Shown one piece after another: positions 35,494 through 44,007 of a stretch of DNA of 64,000 nucleotides (position 1 is the first letter of the stretch; every line of letters begins with the position of its first letter). The stretch is taken from positions 124,001 through 188,000 of the forward strand of contig JASBUN010000003.1 of the NCBI GenBank assembly GCA_030147845.1. The letters run 5' to 3'. The DNA comes from Gammaproteobacteria bacterium. Lineage in GTDB: Bacteria; Pseudomonadota; Gammaproteobacteria; JASBUN01. The position numbers and the translations under genes are program-made. The notes under the pieces are model-generated. The model had not been told where the DNA came from, made no database searches, and saw only the letters and a program-made list of their open reading frames with translations.

Positions 35494-36075
35494 TCAGCCG
35501 AATTGCTTACCGATGAAATCCCAGTTGACCAAATTCCAGTACGCTTCGACATACTTCGGACGTGCGTTCCGGTAGTCGATGTAGTAGGCATGCTCCCAAA
35601 CGTCACAGGTCATGACCGGCGTTTTTCCGCCTGTCATCGGGTTGGCGGCGTTGCTGGTGTTGGCGATCTCGACCGAGCCATCGCTATTTTTTACCAGCCA
35701 GGTCCAGCCCGAACCAAAATTGGTGGCCGCCGATGTGCTGAATTTCTCCTTGAAGGCGTCGAACGAACCAAACGCCTTGTCGATGGCCTGCGCCAACGCA
35801 CCGCTCGGTTTGCCACCGCCTTTCGGGCTCAGGCAGTTCCAGTAAAAGGTGTGATTCCAGACCTGCGCGGCGTTATTGAACACGCCGCCTGCCGGTGCTT
35901 TCTTGATAATGTCTTCGAGCGACATTTTCTCGAACTCGGTGCCGGCGACGAGTTTGTTCAGATTGGTTACGTAGGTCGCATGGTGTTTCCCGTAGTGGTA
36001 TTCGAGTGTCTCGGCTGAGATATGCGGCTCGAGCGCATTTTTGGCGTAGGGAAGTTCGGGAAGTTCGTGAGCCAT
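35494..36075 (-). CDS. sodB: Iron superoxide dismutase (SodB)
   Basis: Cytoplasmic Fe-SOD, 193 residues. Metal ligands are His27, His75 and the Asp and His in [11 protein letters not shown]. The stretch [13 protein letters not shown] with Gln in the second position of AQVW is the iron-type signature. Starts with [11 protein letters not shown], and AAAGGAGA precedes the ATG. grxD and rnt lie a few kb away; the same genes cluster near sodB in E. coli. Confidence 0.97.
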   Translation of the reverse strand: MAHELPELPYAKNALEPHISAETLEYHYGKHHATYVTNLNKLVAGTEFEKMSLEDIIKKAPAGGVFNNAAQVWNHTFYWNCLSPKGGGKPSGALAQAIDKAFGSFDAFKEKFSTSAATNFGSGWTWLVKNSDGSVEIANTSNAANPMTGGKTPVMTCDVWEHAYYIDYRNARPKYVEAYWNLVNWDFIGKQFG

Positions 36076-36536
36076 TGCGATTTCTCCTTTGCATCTTGAG
36101 GGTCGGAATTTGGCAATTCGTGGTTACCGAGCGACTACGCTGCAGTCAACCAACGGTAATTGCCGAGTTTTTCGGAAAACAAAATCCACGATAGGGTACG
36201 ACACTCAACGCGTGAACCAATGCGCTGTAGTGCCGCGCGAGCGCAGGGACAGTATAGTAGCCCAAAGTGCGTGCGCCACCAAGGATTCCGTGCTGCCAAT
36301 AAGGTCTTGGCGCGATCCGCGCGCTTGCATCGGCAACGCCTGGCGGCTATCAACGCGACCGGTCGCAACCGGTGTTGCAATGCGTATTGAACCTGCGCGG
36401 CCGGGTGGGATAGGGTTTGTGTGGGCGGCAACGTCATCCAGGGGCCTGTTGGACTGAGGACCGATGCGATTGCGAAAAAGCCATTTTGACTGTGCCTGCT
36501 GCTTACAGGTTTCGTGAGTTTGTGCATACGAATGTT
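36076..36536. other. Intergenic region between divergent sodB and hyuB
   Basis: This 461-bp region should contain the promoters of both flanking genes. I found no tRNA, terminator, repeat or convincing small gene. A frame from 36417 is open in phase with hyuB, but its first 40 residues do not resemble the family and no ribosome site supports it. Confidence 0.5.
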
Positions 36537-38483
36537 ATGCGAGCCATTGAATTAAATTTGTTTGTCAGTCGTATCGAAGCGATTTGCGACGAGATGGGCG
36601 CTGCATTGCGGCGTACCTCGTTCTCGCCCAACATACGCGAGCGGCTGGATTTTTCTTGTGCCGTGTTCGACGTCACCGGCGAGCTGTGTGCTCAAGCCGC
36701 GCACATTCCCGTTCATCTCGGCAGCATGGCGTACGCCATGCGCGATATCGTAAACAGCTTGCAATGGCACGCTGGCGACATGGTTATTGTCAACGACCCG
36801 TTTTTGGGTGGCACTCATCTGCCCGATGTCACCTTGATCGCGCCGGTATTCGTGCACCAGCGGCTGATCGCATTCGTGGTCAATCGCGCACATCATGCCG
36901 ATATCGGTTCCGCTTCCCCCGGGTCGATGCCGGTATCGACTCATCTCGACGAAGAAGGCATGGTAATCGCGCCGAGTTTTCTTGCGCGTGAAAATATTCT
37001 TGATCAGGCTTTGCTCGACTCGCTGTGTGCGGCGACTAGCAATGTGCGCGAAGCACGCGGGGATTTCGCCGCACAAATCAGCGCCAACCGCATTGGCGCA
37101 AAGCGCCTTGGCGAGCTGGTCGGCAATCTCGGCATTGCGTCATTTTTCGACGGCTTGAACGAACTCAACGACTATGCCGAGCGGCTCGCACGCAGCACTT
37201 TGGGCGCAATCCCCGATGGTGTTTACCGGTTTAGTGATTTAATGGACGATGATGGGCAAGGCAATACGGATATCGTCATTGCGGCTGAGATCACCGTCAG
37301 CGGCGGAAATATTGACGTCGACTTCGGTGGTACCGCGTTGCAAGTCGCCGGGAATATCAACTGCCCGTTGTCGGTAGCCGCGGCGGCGGTGTACTACGTA
37401 TTTCGTTGCTTGATGCCGGCGCAGACCCCGGCTTGCGCCGGCGCCTTCCGCGCCATCAGCCTGCGCGCGCCGTTGGGCTGTTTGCTCAATGCCCGCCGCC
37501 CGGCCGCGGTGGCTGCGGGTAACGTCGAAACCAGCACACGCGTGGTGGATGTCATTATGGGGGCGTTGGCGCAGGCGTTGCCCGATCAAATTCCAGCAGC
37601 CAGTCATGGCAGTATGAACAATCTTGCGTTCGGCGCGCGCGGGCCGGGCGCTGCCTGGGATTACTATGAGACGATTGGTGGCGGGATGGGTGCCGGCGCC
37701 AGCGGCGGTGGCCTGGACGCGTTGCAAACGCATATGACCAATACGCTTAACACGCCGATCGAGGTGCTTGAATTGCGTTTTCCGCTGCGTGTGTTGCGTT
37801 ACCAGATCCGTCGTGCTTCCGGCGGCGCCGGCCGGCGCGCCGGTGGCGACGGCATCGTGCGCGAGTTTCAATTTTTGCAGCCGACCAGCGCCACGATATT
37901 GAGCGAACGGCGGCGGCACGCACCGTGGGGCTTGGCCGGAGGCGGTAGCGGTTTATGTGGCCGCAACCGGCATAATGGTGTCGATCTGCCCGGTAAAGTA
38001 TGCCTGCAACTGAGCGCCGGCGACCGCCTGTGTATCGACACCCCGGGCGGCGGTGGTTGGGGCGCCGGTGAGTCGGAGCAGCCGTGTTCTGTGAATCACC
38101 GCCGCCATCGGTCATACTTGGCCTCCCGCGGCCGCATCGGAGATAAAACAATGAACCGCCCATTGCTGCTTGTTGTGCTGCTATTGGTGAACGGTTGGCT
38201 GACGGGCTGTGCCGCCATGGTCGCCACCGGTGTCGCCAATCCCTCGGTGGCCGATGCTCGCAGCCGCGCCGAAACGCAATCCGATGCGGAAATCACCAAC
38301 CACATCAATTCGATGCTTGTGCGTGACGCCGACATACCGGCGATGGATGTGCGCGTGTCCACCTACCGAGGCGTGGTGACCTTGCGCGGGCACGTCACCA
38401 GCCGCAGCGTGGTCGAGCGTACATTACGTTTGGTCAACTCCGTGTCCGGTGTGCGCAGCGTGAAGAATCGATTGACCTATTGA
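36537..38483 (+). CDS. Hydantoinase B/5-oxoprolinase-type subunit, reading in frame into a BON lipoprotein
   Basis: HyuB family, catalysing ATP-dependent opening of hydantoin or 5-oxoproline-like rings together with HyuA. The core starts at MRAIELNLFVSRIEAICDEM and includes GSMAYAMRDIV, VIVNDPFLGGTHLPDVTLI, AHHADIGSASPGSMP and VETSTRVVDVIMGAL. It reaches the usual family C-terminus at DRLCIDTPGGGGWG (about 38060) but meets no stop; the same frame runs through 25 odd residues and the start codon of the lipoprotein at 38151, stopping only at 38483. A TGA is reached quickly in the +1 frame after GGGWG, so a lost stop or small frameshift is likely. No hyuA is visible nearby. The ATG at 36537 is tentative; no ribosome site is evident. 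Confidence 0.8.
   Translation: MRAIELNLFVSRIEAICDEMGAALRRTSFSPNIRERLDFSCAVFDVTGELCAQAAHIPVHLGSMAYAMRDIVNSLQWHAGDMVIVNDPFLGGTHLPDVTLIAPVFVHQRLIAFVVNRAHHADIGSASPGSMPVSTHLDEEGMVIAPSFLARENILDQALLDSLCAATSNVREARGDFAAQISANRIGAKRLGELVGNLGIASFFDGLNELNDYAERLARSTLGAIPDGVYRFSDLMDDDGQGNTDIVIAAEITVSGGNIDVDFGGTALQVAGNINCPLSVAAAAVYYVFRCLMPAQTPACAGAFRAISLRAPLGCLLNARRPAAVAAGNVETSTRVVDVIMGALAQALPDQIPAASHGSMNNLAFGARGPGAAWDYYETIGGGMGAGASGGGLDALQTHMTNTLNTPIEVLELRFPLRVLRYQIRRASGGAGRRAGGDGIVREFQFLQPTSATILSERRRHAPWGLAGGGSGLCGRNRHNGVDLPGKVCLQLSAGDRLCIDTPGGGGWGAGESEQPCSVNHRRHRSYLASRGRIGDKTMNRPLLLVVLLLVNGWLTGCAAMVATGVANPSVADARSRAETQSDAEITNHINSMLVRDADIPAMDVRVSTYRGVVTLRGHVTSRSVVERTLRLVNSVSGVRSVKNRLTY
38151..38483 (+). CDS. 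BON-domain lipoprotein
   Basis: 110-residue protein with its own ATG at 38151, preceded by CGGAGA about 8 bp upstream. A lipoprotein signal (LLVVLLLVNGWLTGCAA, acylated Cys20) is followed by one BON domain (about 47-110: ITNHINSMLVRDADI, VSTYRGVVTLRGHV, VRSVKNRLTY). Relatives (OsmY/DolP-like) bind phospholipid at the envelope and help outer-membrane integrity. It shares its frame with the preceding HyuB without an intervening stop; independent initiation here is the more likely source of functional lipoprotein. asnO follows 41 bp later. Confidence 0.85.
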   Translation: MNRPLLLVVLLLVNGWLTGCAAMVATGVANPSVADARSRAETQSDAEITNHINSMLVRDADIPAMDVRVSTYRGVVTLRGHVTSRSVVERTLRLVNSVSGVRSVKNRLTY

Positions 38484-38524
38484 TCGTATGGCGCGCCCTG
38501 GCGCGCACCCAATGGTGAACTGAT

Positions 38525-40309
38525 ATGTGTGGAATTTGCGGCGAGCTTCGCTTCGACGAAGAGCAGCCAAATCTGGGCGCCCTCGGTCGAATGTTACGTC
38601 GGCTTGAACGGCGCGGCCCGGACAACGAGGGCAGTTATGCGGACGGGCCGCTGGCATTCGGCCACCGACGCCTGTCGATCATCGACCTCTCCGAGCGTTC
38701 CAATCAACCCATGGTCGACGACCAACTCGGGCTGGTGTTGGTGTTCAACGGTACGATCTACAACTATCCGCAGCTGCGCGCCGAATTAATCCGCCGGGGC
38801 TATCAGTTTTTCAGTGATGGTGATAGCGAAGTGATCCTCAAGGCCTATGCCGAGTGGGGCGAGCAATGCCTTGAAAAGTTGCATGGCATGTTTGCGTTTG
38901 CGATTTGGGACAAGTGTAAGAAGTCGCTGTTATTGGCACGCGATCGCATGGGTATCAAGCCGTTATACTATAGCGTTACGGGTCGCCGCTTGTTGTTCGC
39001 ATCCAACCCGCAGGCACTGCTTGCGGCCGGCGGGGTCGATCGCTCCATCGATCCGGTGGCATTACACCATCATTTTACCCTGCACGCCGTAGTGCCGGCG
39101 CCGCGCACCGTGCTCAGCGGTGTACGTAAGCTGGTGCCCGGCACGAGCCTACGTTTTGACTCGACTGGTGCGGTTGATGAACGGCGCTACTGGTCGTTGC
39201 GGGCAAGCCGTCCACAACAGGCGTTAAGCGAGTGGGAGTGGCACGAGGCCATCCACGGGGCGTTGCGTAAAGCTGTACAACGGCGCATGACCATCGCCGA
39301 CGTGCCGGTCGGCGTACTGTTGTCGGGCGGTCTCGACTCCAGTCTGTTGGTGGCGCTGTTGGCTGAGGCCGGTGTTAGCGATCTGATGACGTTTTCGGTC
39401 GGTTTCGATGATATGCCGGAAGAAAAGGGTTCGGAGTTCGAGTTTTCCGATCAGGTGGTAGCCCGTTACGGAACTCGTCATCATAAATTTCGTATCGCCA
39501 ACGACAGCGTGCTGCAGCGTTTGCCGGAGGCGGTGGGCGCGATGGCTGAACCGATGGTAGGGCAGGACGCGGTGGCCTTCTATCTGCTCTCCGAGCAGGT
39601 TTCGCGTCATGTCAAAGTGGTGCAGAGCGGGCAGGGTGCCGACGAGGTATTCGGCGGCTATTTCTGGTATGCGCGCATGCAGCAGGAACAAGGCAGCGAC
39701 CTGCAGCGCTTTCGTAACCACTATTTCGATCGCGATCACGCCGAGTACCGCGAAATGATCGACCCGGCCTATCTTGGCCATGACTATACCGCCGAACGGA
39801 TTGCTGAACTACTGGCTGAACCGGGGGCGGAGACATTCCTCGACCGAGTGCTGCGTATGGACGTCACTACGTTAATTGTCGATGACCCCGTTAAACGCGT
39901 GGATAATATGACGATGGCTTGGGGTCTGGAGGCCCGGGTGCCGTTTTTAGATCACGAATTGGTCCAGTTGGCGGCTACCATGCCGCCCGAACTGAAGCTC
40001 AAGAGCGGCGGCAAACACGTGCTCAAAACCATTGCCCGTGGATTGTTGCCTGACACCGTTATCGACCGCCCGAAAGGGTATTTCCCGGTACCCGCATTGA
40101 AGTACGTGCGCGGCGAATTCTACGATTTTATGCATGCCATTCTTAGCTCCGACGCCTGTCGGCAGCGGCGCTTGTACCAACCGGCCTACGTCGACAAACT
40201 GCTGGCCGAGCCGGAACAGCACTTCACGCGCATTCTTGGCAGTAAACTCTGGCACTTAGCGTTGCTGGAATTCTGGTTACAGACCAACGTCGACGCGCCC
40301 GCCGCCTGA
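38525..40309 (+). CDS. asnO: N-acetylglutaminylglutamine amide-type amidotransferase (AsnO, asparagine-synthase family)
   Basis: Glutamine-dependent amidotransferase of 594 residues. N-terminal class II glutaminase starts MCGICGELRF (Cys2 nucleophile) with FGHRRLSIIDLSERSNQPMV and VFNGTIYNYPQLR; the synthetase domain has the PP-loop SGGLDSS (267-273). Stretches such as QSGQGADEVFGGY, DDPVKRVDNMTMAWGLEAR, IDRPKGYFPVPALK and GSKLWHLALLEFW match the AsnO that amidates the osmolyte dipeptide NAGGN in Pseudomonas and Sinorhizobium more than housekeeping AsnB. Its usual partner, an acetyltransferase/ATP-grasp synthetase, and the peptidase are not adjacent: grxD follows. Confidence 0.85.
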   Translation: MCGICGELRFDEEQPNLGALGRMLRRLERRGPDNEGSYADGPLAFGHRRLSIIDLSERSNQPMVDDQLGLVLVFNGTIYNYPQLRAELIRRGYQFFSDGDSEVILKAYAEWGEQCLEKLHGMFAFAIWDKCKKSLLLARDRMGIKPLYYSVTGRRLLFASNPQALLAAGGVDRSIDPVALHHHFTLHAVVPAPRTVLSGVRKLVPGTSLRFDSTGAVDERRYWSLRASRPQQALSEWEWHEAIHGALRKAVQRRMTIADVPVGVLLSGGLDSSLLVALLAEAGVSDLMTFSVGFDDMPEEKGSEFEFSDQVVARYGTRHHKFRIANDSVLQRLPEAVGAMAEPMVGQDAVAFYLLSEQVSRHVKVVQSGQGADEVFGGYFWYARMQQEQGSDLQRFRNHYFDRDHAEYREMIDPAYLGHDYTAERIAELLAEPGAETFLDRVLRMDVTTLIVDDPVKRVDNMTMAWGLEARVPFLDHELVQLAATMPPELKLKSGGKHVLKTIARGLLPDTVIDRPKGYFPVPALKYVRGEFYDFMHAILSSDACRQRRLYQPAYVDKLLAEPEQHFTRILGSKLWHLALLEFWLQTNVDAPAA

Positions 40310-40336
40310 TGGCGCTTGAAAACGCCGGCATGCGCC

Positions 40337-40352
40337 GCCACATTAATGTGGC
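40337..40352. repeat. 16-bp perfect palindrome downstream of asnO
   Basis: GCCACATTAATGTGGC is fully self-complementary, 27 bp after the asnO stop. A second small dyad (TAAAC 40353-40357 with GTTTA 40362-40366) follows. It may be a hairpin in the asnO 3' UTR or an operator upstream of grxD. Confidence 0.5.
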
Positions 40353-40371
40353 TAAACCCGTGTTTACAGCT

Positions 40372-40397
40372 AAGGCCCCACGAATTGGTCCTTTTTT
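40372..40397 (+). terminator. Candidate intrinsic terminator after asnO
   Basis: AAGGCCC (40372-40378) pairs with GGTCCTT (40387-40393) with one mismatch, followed by a run of six T (40392-40397). It would end the hyuB-BON-asnO transcript and separate it from grxD. Confidence 0.5.
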
Positions 40398-40492
40398 GTC
40401 GAGCGCCGACTCATTAAACTGTGCTGTAGTGATGGTAAGCGCCGCCAACGGCGCTATCGTAGCACCGGAATTTGACTCAGTGAGGTAATGTA

Positions 40493-40822
40493 ATGGACGT
40501 TATGGAGCGCATCAAACAGCAGGTCGAAGGCAACCCGATCGTGCTCTACATGAAGGGCACACCACAGATGCCGCAGTGCGGATTTTCCAGCCGTGCGGCG
40601 CAGGCGTTGCAAGCGTGCGGCGTTGAATTCGCGCACGTCAATGTGTTGGCCGACCCGGAAATATTTGAAAATCTGCCGCGTTATGCCGACTGGCCGACGT
40701 TTCCGCAGTTATACATCGGCGGTGAATTGGTCGGTGGTTGCGACATCACCCTGGAGTTGTACCAAAAGGGTGAGTTACAGAGCATGACTAAAGCAGCGGC
40801 GCAGAAGGCGAAAGCTTCCTGA
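40493..40822 (+). CDS. grxD: Monothiol glutaredoxin (GrxD)
   Basis: 109-residue CGFS-type glutaredoxin that carries and delivers [2Fe-2S] clusters, often with BolA. Active site PQCGFSSRA with Cys29; glutathione-binding WPTFPQLYIGGELVGGCD follows. Length and layout match E. coli Grx4. GAGGT precedes the start. A good terminator lies about 40 bp downstream. Confidence 0.97.
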   Translation: MDVMERIKQQVEGNPIVLYMKGTPQMPQCGFSSRAAQALQACGVEFAHVNVLADPEIFENLPRYADWPTFPQLYIGGELVGGCDITLELYQKGELQSMTKAAAQKAKAS

Positions 40823-40860
40823 GCAGCGTTTACGAGCCATAACGCAGCATGACGAACCTG

Positions 40861-40892
40861 AACCCCAGCGCCGGCATCGGTCTGGGGTTTTA
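40861..40892 (+). terminator. Rho-independent terminator after grxD
   Basis: AACCCCAG (40861-40868) pairs perfectly with CTGGGGTT (40882-40889), followed by TTAT; the T-run overlaps the stem end (TTTT at 40888-40891). It is oriented for grxD. Confidence 0.8.
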
Positions 40893-40981
40893 TATTGTGT
40901 GACCCCGGGCAGCGCCGATTCAGTCACCGAAGCGGCTCGCCAACGCCACCCGGGACGGTGTTGGGATTTTCAACAAGCGGG

Positions 40982-41644
40982 TCAGGAGAGCTTGCTCCGC
41001 GCCCGCCGCAAGCGTGTGTCGGCGTTCGGCTGCAGATCTTCCCAGCGATTGACGATAGTGCAGAACAGCTCGGCCGTTTGTTCGGCGTCATATACCGCCG
41101 AGTGCGCCTCGTCACCGTCCCAATCCAATCCGGCCGCTTGCGCGGCGCGCGCCAACACGGTCTGGCCGTAGACCAAACCGCCGAGTGATACCGTGTCAAA
41201 GGTACTGAACGGGTGGAACGGGTTGCGTTTGATGCCGACCCGAGCTGCCGCCGCATTGATGAAGCCAAGATCGAAGAAGGCGTTGTGGCCGACCAGTATG
41301 GCGCGCGTGCAGCCGCTACGCTTGATGGCGCTGCGCACCGGCTGAAAAATGGTCTGCAACGCTTCATGTTCCGGCAACGCCGCGCGGAACGGATGAAATG
41401 GATCGATGCCATTGAAAGCGAGCGCCTCGGGGTCCATGTTTGCGTCCGCAAACGGTTCCACATGGGCGTGTACCGTCTGCTCGGTGTGCAGATGCCCATT
41501 GTCATCCATTTTCAACAGCACCGCCGCTATTTCCAGCAAGGCATCGGTCTGTGCATTGAAGCCGCCGGTTTCAACATCGACCACGACCGGGAGAAAGCCG
41601 CGGAAACGACCGGCAATCAGTGATTTTGGCGCATCATCATTCAT
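40982..41644 (-). CDS. rnt: Ribonuclease T
   Basis: DEDDh 3'-5' exonuclease that trims tRNA and other stable RNA 3' ends. About 220 residues from the ATG at 41644. Exo [11 protein letters not shown] with Asp23 and Glu25; Exo [18 protein letters not shown]; Exo [16 protein letters not shown] with catalytic His and Asp. The basic segment [15 protein letters not shown] and [12 protein letters not shown] are typical. Convergent with grxD, as part of a neighbourhood also seen in E. coli. Confidence 0.95.
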   Translation of the reverse strand: MNDDAPKSLIAGRFRGFLPVVVDVETGGFNAQTDALLEIAAVLLKMDDNGHLHTEQTVHAHVEPFADANMDPEALAFNGIDPFHPFRAALPEHEALQTIFQPVRSAIKRSGCTRAILVGHNAFFDLGFINAAAARVGIKRNPFHPFSTFDTVSLGGLVYGQTVLARAAQAAGLDWDGDEAHSAVYDAEQTAELFCTIVNRWEDLQPNADTRLRRARSKLS

Positions 41645-41751
41645 ATTCACAGCATAACCAATGCGCCCTCGAATTGCGATGACCGGCACCGCGGAAGATT
41701 ACCCCCGACGTACCGCTTAACGTATTATGCCTTTGGGCAAAACAAGGAGAA

Positions 41752-42666
41752 ATGAGCATGGGATCGCTCTCGTTACGCGCCCGACTGGGGCTGCTGTTCA
41801 CGATAATCTTGTTCGGTGGCGCGTCAGCGCAGGCGGCGCCGGCATTGGCGCGCGCTGCTGCACCTATTGGTGAGCACGGTTTGTTGTGGGAAGTTACCGG
41901 CAAGGGTTATCCGCCAAGCTACCTATTCGGCACCATCCACATCGCCGATCCACGCGTAACACACCTGGCGCCGCCGGTGCGCCAAGCTTTCGACCAGGCC
42001 AAACGATTTGCCATGGAAGTTCGCATGGACTACGGCGCTTATGCCGAACTCATACGCGGTATGTTCTTTCACGACGGCAAGACGCTCGACTCGGTGATCG
42101 GTCCTGAACTTTTTGCGCAAGTGGTCAAGCTCGCCGCCAAACACGGTATCCCGCGCGACATGGTGATTAATATGAGGCCGTGGGCGGTGATGTCGGCGAC
42201 CGGCGTTCCCGGCTTCAAACAGGGCGTGGCGCTTGACTTGCAGCTCTATACGCGCGCTATCGAGCAAGGCAAGAAGGTCTATGGCCTGGAGAGCGCGGAC
42301 GAGCAACTGGCGGTATTCAACGGTATGTCGCGACGTGATCAGATCGATATGATTCGCGCCATCGTCGAGCACCGTCACGACGCGGCCGCCGGAGCTCGGC
42401 AGTTGCTCGCCGCGTATCTGGATCGTGATCTGGGCACGATCGAGCGGCTCGGTCGCGAGGATTTGCAGGGCGAGTCACCGCGATCGGCGGCGAGCTTTTA
42501 CCAGCGCGCCGTCATCGATCGTAACCACCGCATGGTACGCCGTATGCAAACCTACCTACGCCAAGGACGCAGCTTTATTGCCGTCGGCGCGCTGCATCTG
42601 CCGGGCGCACAAGGCATCCTGCATCTATTGCAGCAGCGTGGCTACCGCGTGATATCGGTGTATTGA
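41752..42666 (+). CDS. TraB/GumN family protein
   Basis: A 304-residue exported protein of the TraB/GumN (Tiki-like) group. The N-terminal hydrophobic segment LGLLFTIILFGGASAQA is a likely signal peptide or anchor. The family's two metal-associated motifs are present: YLFGTIHIADP near the N-terminus and FIAVGALHLPG near the C-terminus, with Glu in FAMEVRMDY between. AAGGAG lies 7 bp before the ATG at 41752. Members may be metalloproteases; the substrate here is unknown. Confidence 0.88.
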   Translation: MSMGSLSLRARLGLLFTIILFGGASAQAAPALARAAAPIGEHGLLWEVTGKGYPPSYLFGTIHIADPRVTHLAPPVRQAFDQAKRFAMEVRMDYGAYAELIRGMFFHDGKTLDSVIGPELFAQVVKLAAKHGIPRDMVINMRPWAVMSATGVPGFKQGVALDLQLYTRAIEQGKKVYGLESADEQLAVFNGMSRRDQIDMIRAIVEHRHDAAAGARQLLAAYLDRDLGTIERLGREDLQGESPRSAASFYQRAVIDRNHRMVRRMQTYLRQGRSFIAVGALHLPGAQGILHLLQQRGYRVISVY

Positions 42667-42690
42667 CGTTTGATTTCGGTGCGCCGGCCG

Positions 42691-43743
42691 TTATGTGCTT
42701 GTGGCCAAGCGCCACTGCAATGTTTGCCCGGCGCGTAAAGGCACCACGGTATCGTCACCAAACGGATAACTTTCCGGTACCTGCCAGGCTTCACGTCGCA
42801 GCGTGACTTGACCGCTGTTACGCGGCAGGCCATAGAAGTCGGCGCCGTGGAAACTGGCAAATGCCTCCAGTCGATCCAGCGCGCCGGCTTGCTCGAATGC
42901 TTCGGCGTAAAGCTCTAAGGCTGCATGCGCGGTATATATGCCGGCGCAGCCGCAGGCCGATTCTTTGGCGCCGCGGCCGTGCGGTGCGCTGTCGGTGCCA
43001 AGAAAGAATTTTTTCTCGCCGCTAGTGGCGGCGCTTATCAGGGCCTGCCGATGAACTTCGCGCTTGAGAATGGGTAGACAGTAGTGGTGCGGGCGTATGC
43101 CGCCCTGGAACATGGCGTTGCGGTTCATGAGTAAGTGGTGCGCGGTGATGGTGGCGGCGATATGCTCGGGCGCCGCGCGGACGAATTCGACCGCCTGTTG
43201 AGTCGTGATGTGTTCTAACACCACTTTGAGTTCGGCAATATGCGTCGTCAGCGGTTTCAACTGGCGCTCGATGAACACCGCTTCGCGATCGAATACATCG
43301 ACGTCCGCGGCGGTGACCTCGCCATGTACCAGTAATGGCAAACCGCATTCGGCCATGGCTTTCAGGACCGGATACAATGGCTGCAGGTCGCCGACGCCGG
43401 CGTCCGAATGCGTGGTGGCGCCGGCCGGATAGAGTTTGACGCCGTGGATCCAGCTGCATTCGCGCGCTGCGCGGATGTCGGCGATGGCGGTGTTCGGGGT
43501 CAGATATAGGGTCATCAAGGGTTCGAAATCGGACCCCGCCGGTAAGGCCGCTCGTAGGCGCTGACGATAGGCCCGCGCCTTGTCGACTGTGTCCACGGGC
43601 GGTTTGAGGTTGGGCATGATAATGGCGCGGCCGAATTGTCGCGCGCTGTGCGCCAACGCCGCGCGCATAGCGTCGCCATCACGTACATGTAGATGCCAGT
43701 CGTCAGGGCGCGTCAAGGTAATGTGGTCCGGGCTCATATGCAT
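42691..43743 (-). CDS. pyrC: Dihydroorotase (PyrC, class II)
   Basis: Zinc amidohydrolase of pyrimidine synthesis, forming dihydroorotate. 350 residues. Metal ligands [11 protein letters not shown] at the N-terminus, carboxylated Lys in GVKLYPAG, His in [10 protein letters not shown], and catalytic Asp in [10 protein letters not shown]. The [17 protein letters not shown] segment is typical of the E. coli-type enzyme. Single gene, convergent with the TraB-family gene. Confidence 0.96.
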   Translation of the reverse strand: MHMSPDHITLTRPDDWHLHVRDGDAMRAALAHSARQFGRAIIMPNLKPPVDTVDKARAYRQRLRAALPAGSDFEPLMTLYLTPNTAIADIRAARECSWIHGVKLYPAGATTHSDAGVGDLQPLYPVLKAMAECGLPLLVHGEVTAADVDVFDREAVFIERQLKPLTTHIAELKVVLEHITTQQAVEFVRAAPEHIAATITAHHLLMNRNAMFQGGIRPHHYCLPILKREVHRQALISAATSGEKKFFLGTDSAPHGRGAKESACGCAGIYTAHAALELYAEAFEQAGALDRLEAFASFHGADFYGLPRNSGQVTLRREAWQVPESYPFGDDTVVPLRAGQTLQWRLATST

Positions 43744-43888
43744 CCTAGGCTGGCCGCGCTGTGGCGCGGCGGAACGGCTGATTGCGCGATTATATAGGCC
43801 GCCAGCGTCAGCGCTAGCCGGAGCCGCTCACTGAATCTGGTGGGATTTGTTAAGTGCTTGTTTTTGTTGCCGGCATACCCCATTTTTC

Positions 43889-43917
43889 TTGACCTCACGG
43901 CGGAAAACCATGATCAT
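43889..43917 (+). promoter_or_regulatory. Candidate sigma-70 promoter of the pdh operon
   Basis: TTGACC (43889-43894) and GATCAT (43912-43917) with a 17-bp spacer, matching 5 of 6 and 4 of 6 consensus bases, about 90 bp before the pdhA start. No PdhR-type operator (ATTGGTNNNACCAAT) is evident in the 264-bp gap. Confidence 0.4.
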
Positions 43918-44007
43918 AGCGCCTTCCGATTTTTGGTCCGCGGCGGAGTTTGGCTGCGCCTTCGTAATCACACTATTTTCTAACTAAATCAATGGGTAAG
44001 GAGACTT

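Noticed and set aside
38525-40309. Housekeeping asparagine synthetase AsnB
   Set aside because: Several long motifs match AsnO of the NAGGN pathway more closely; the exact substrate remains open.
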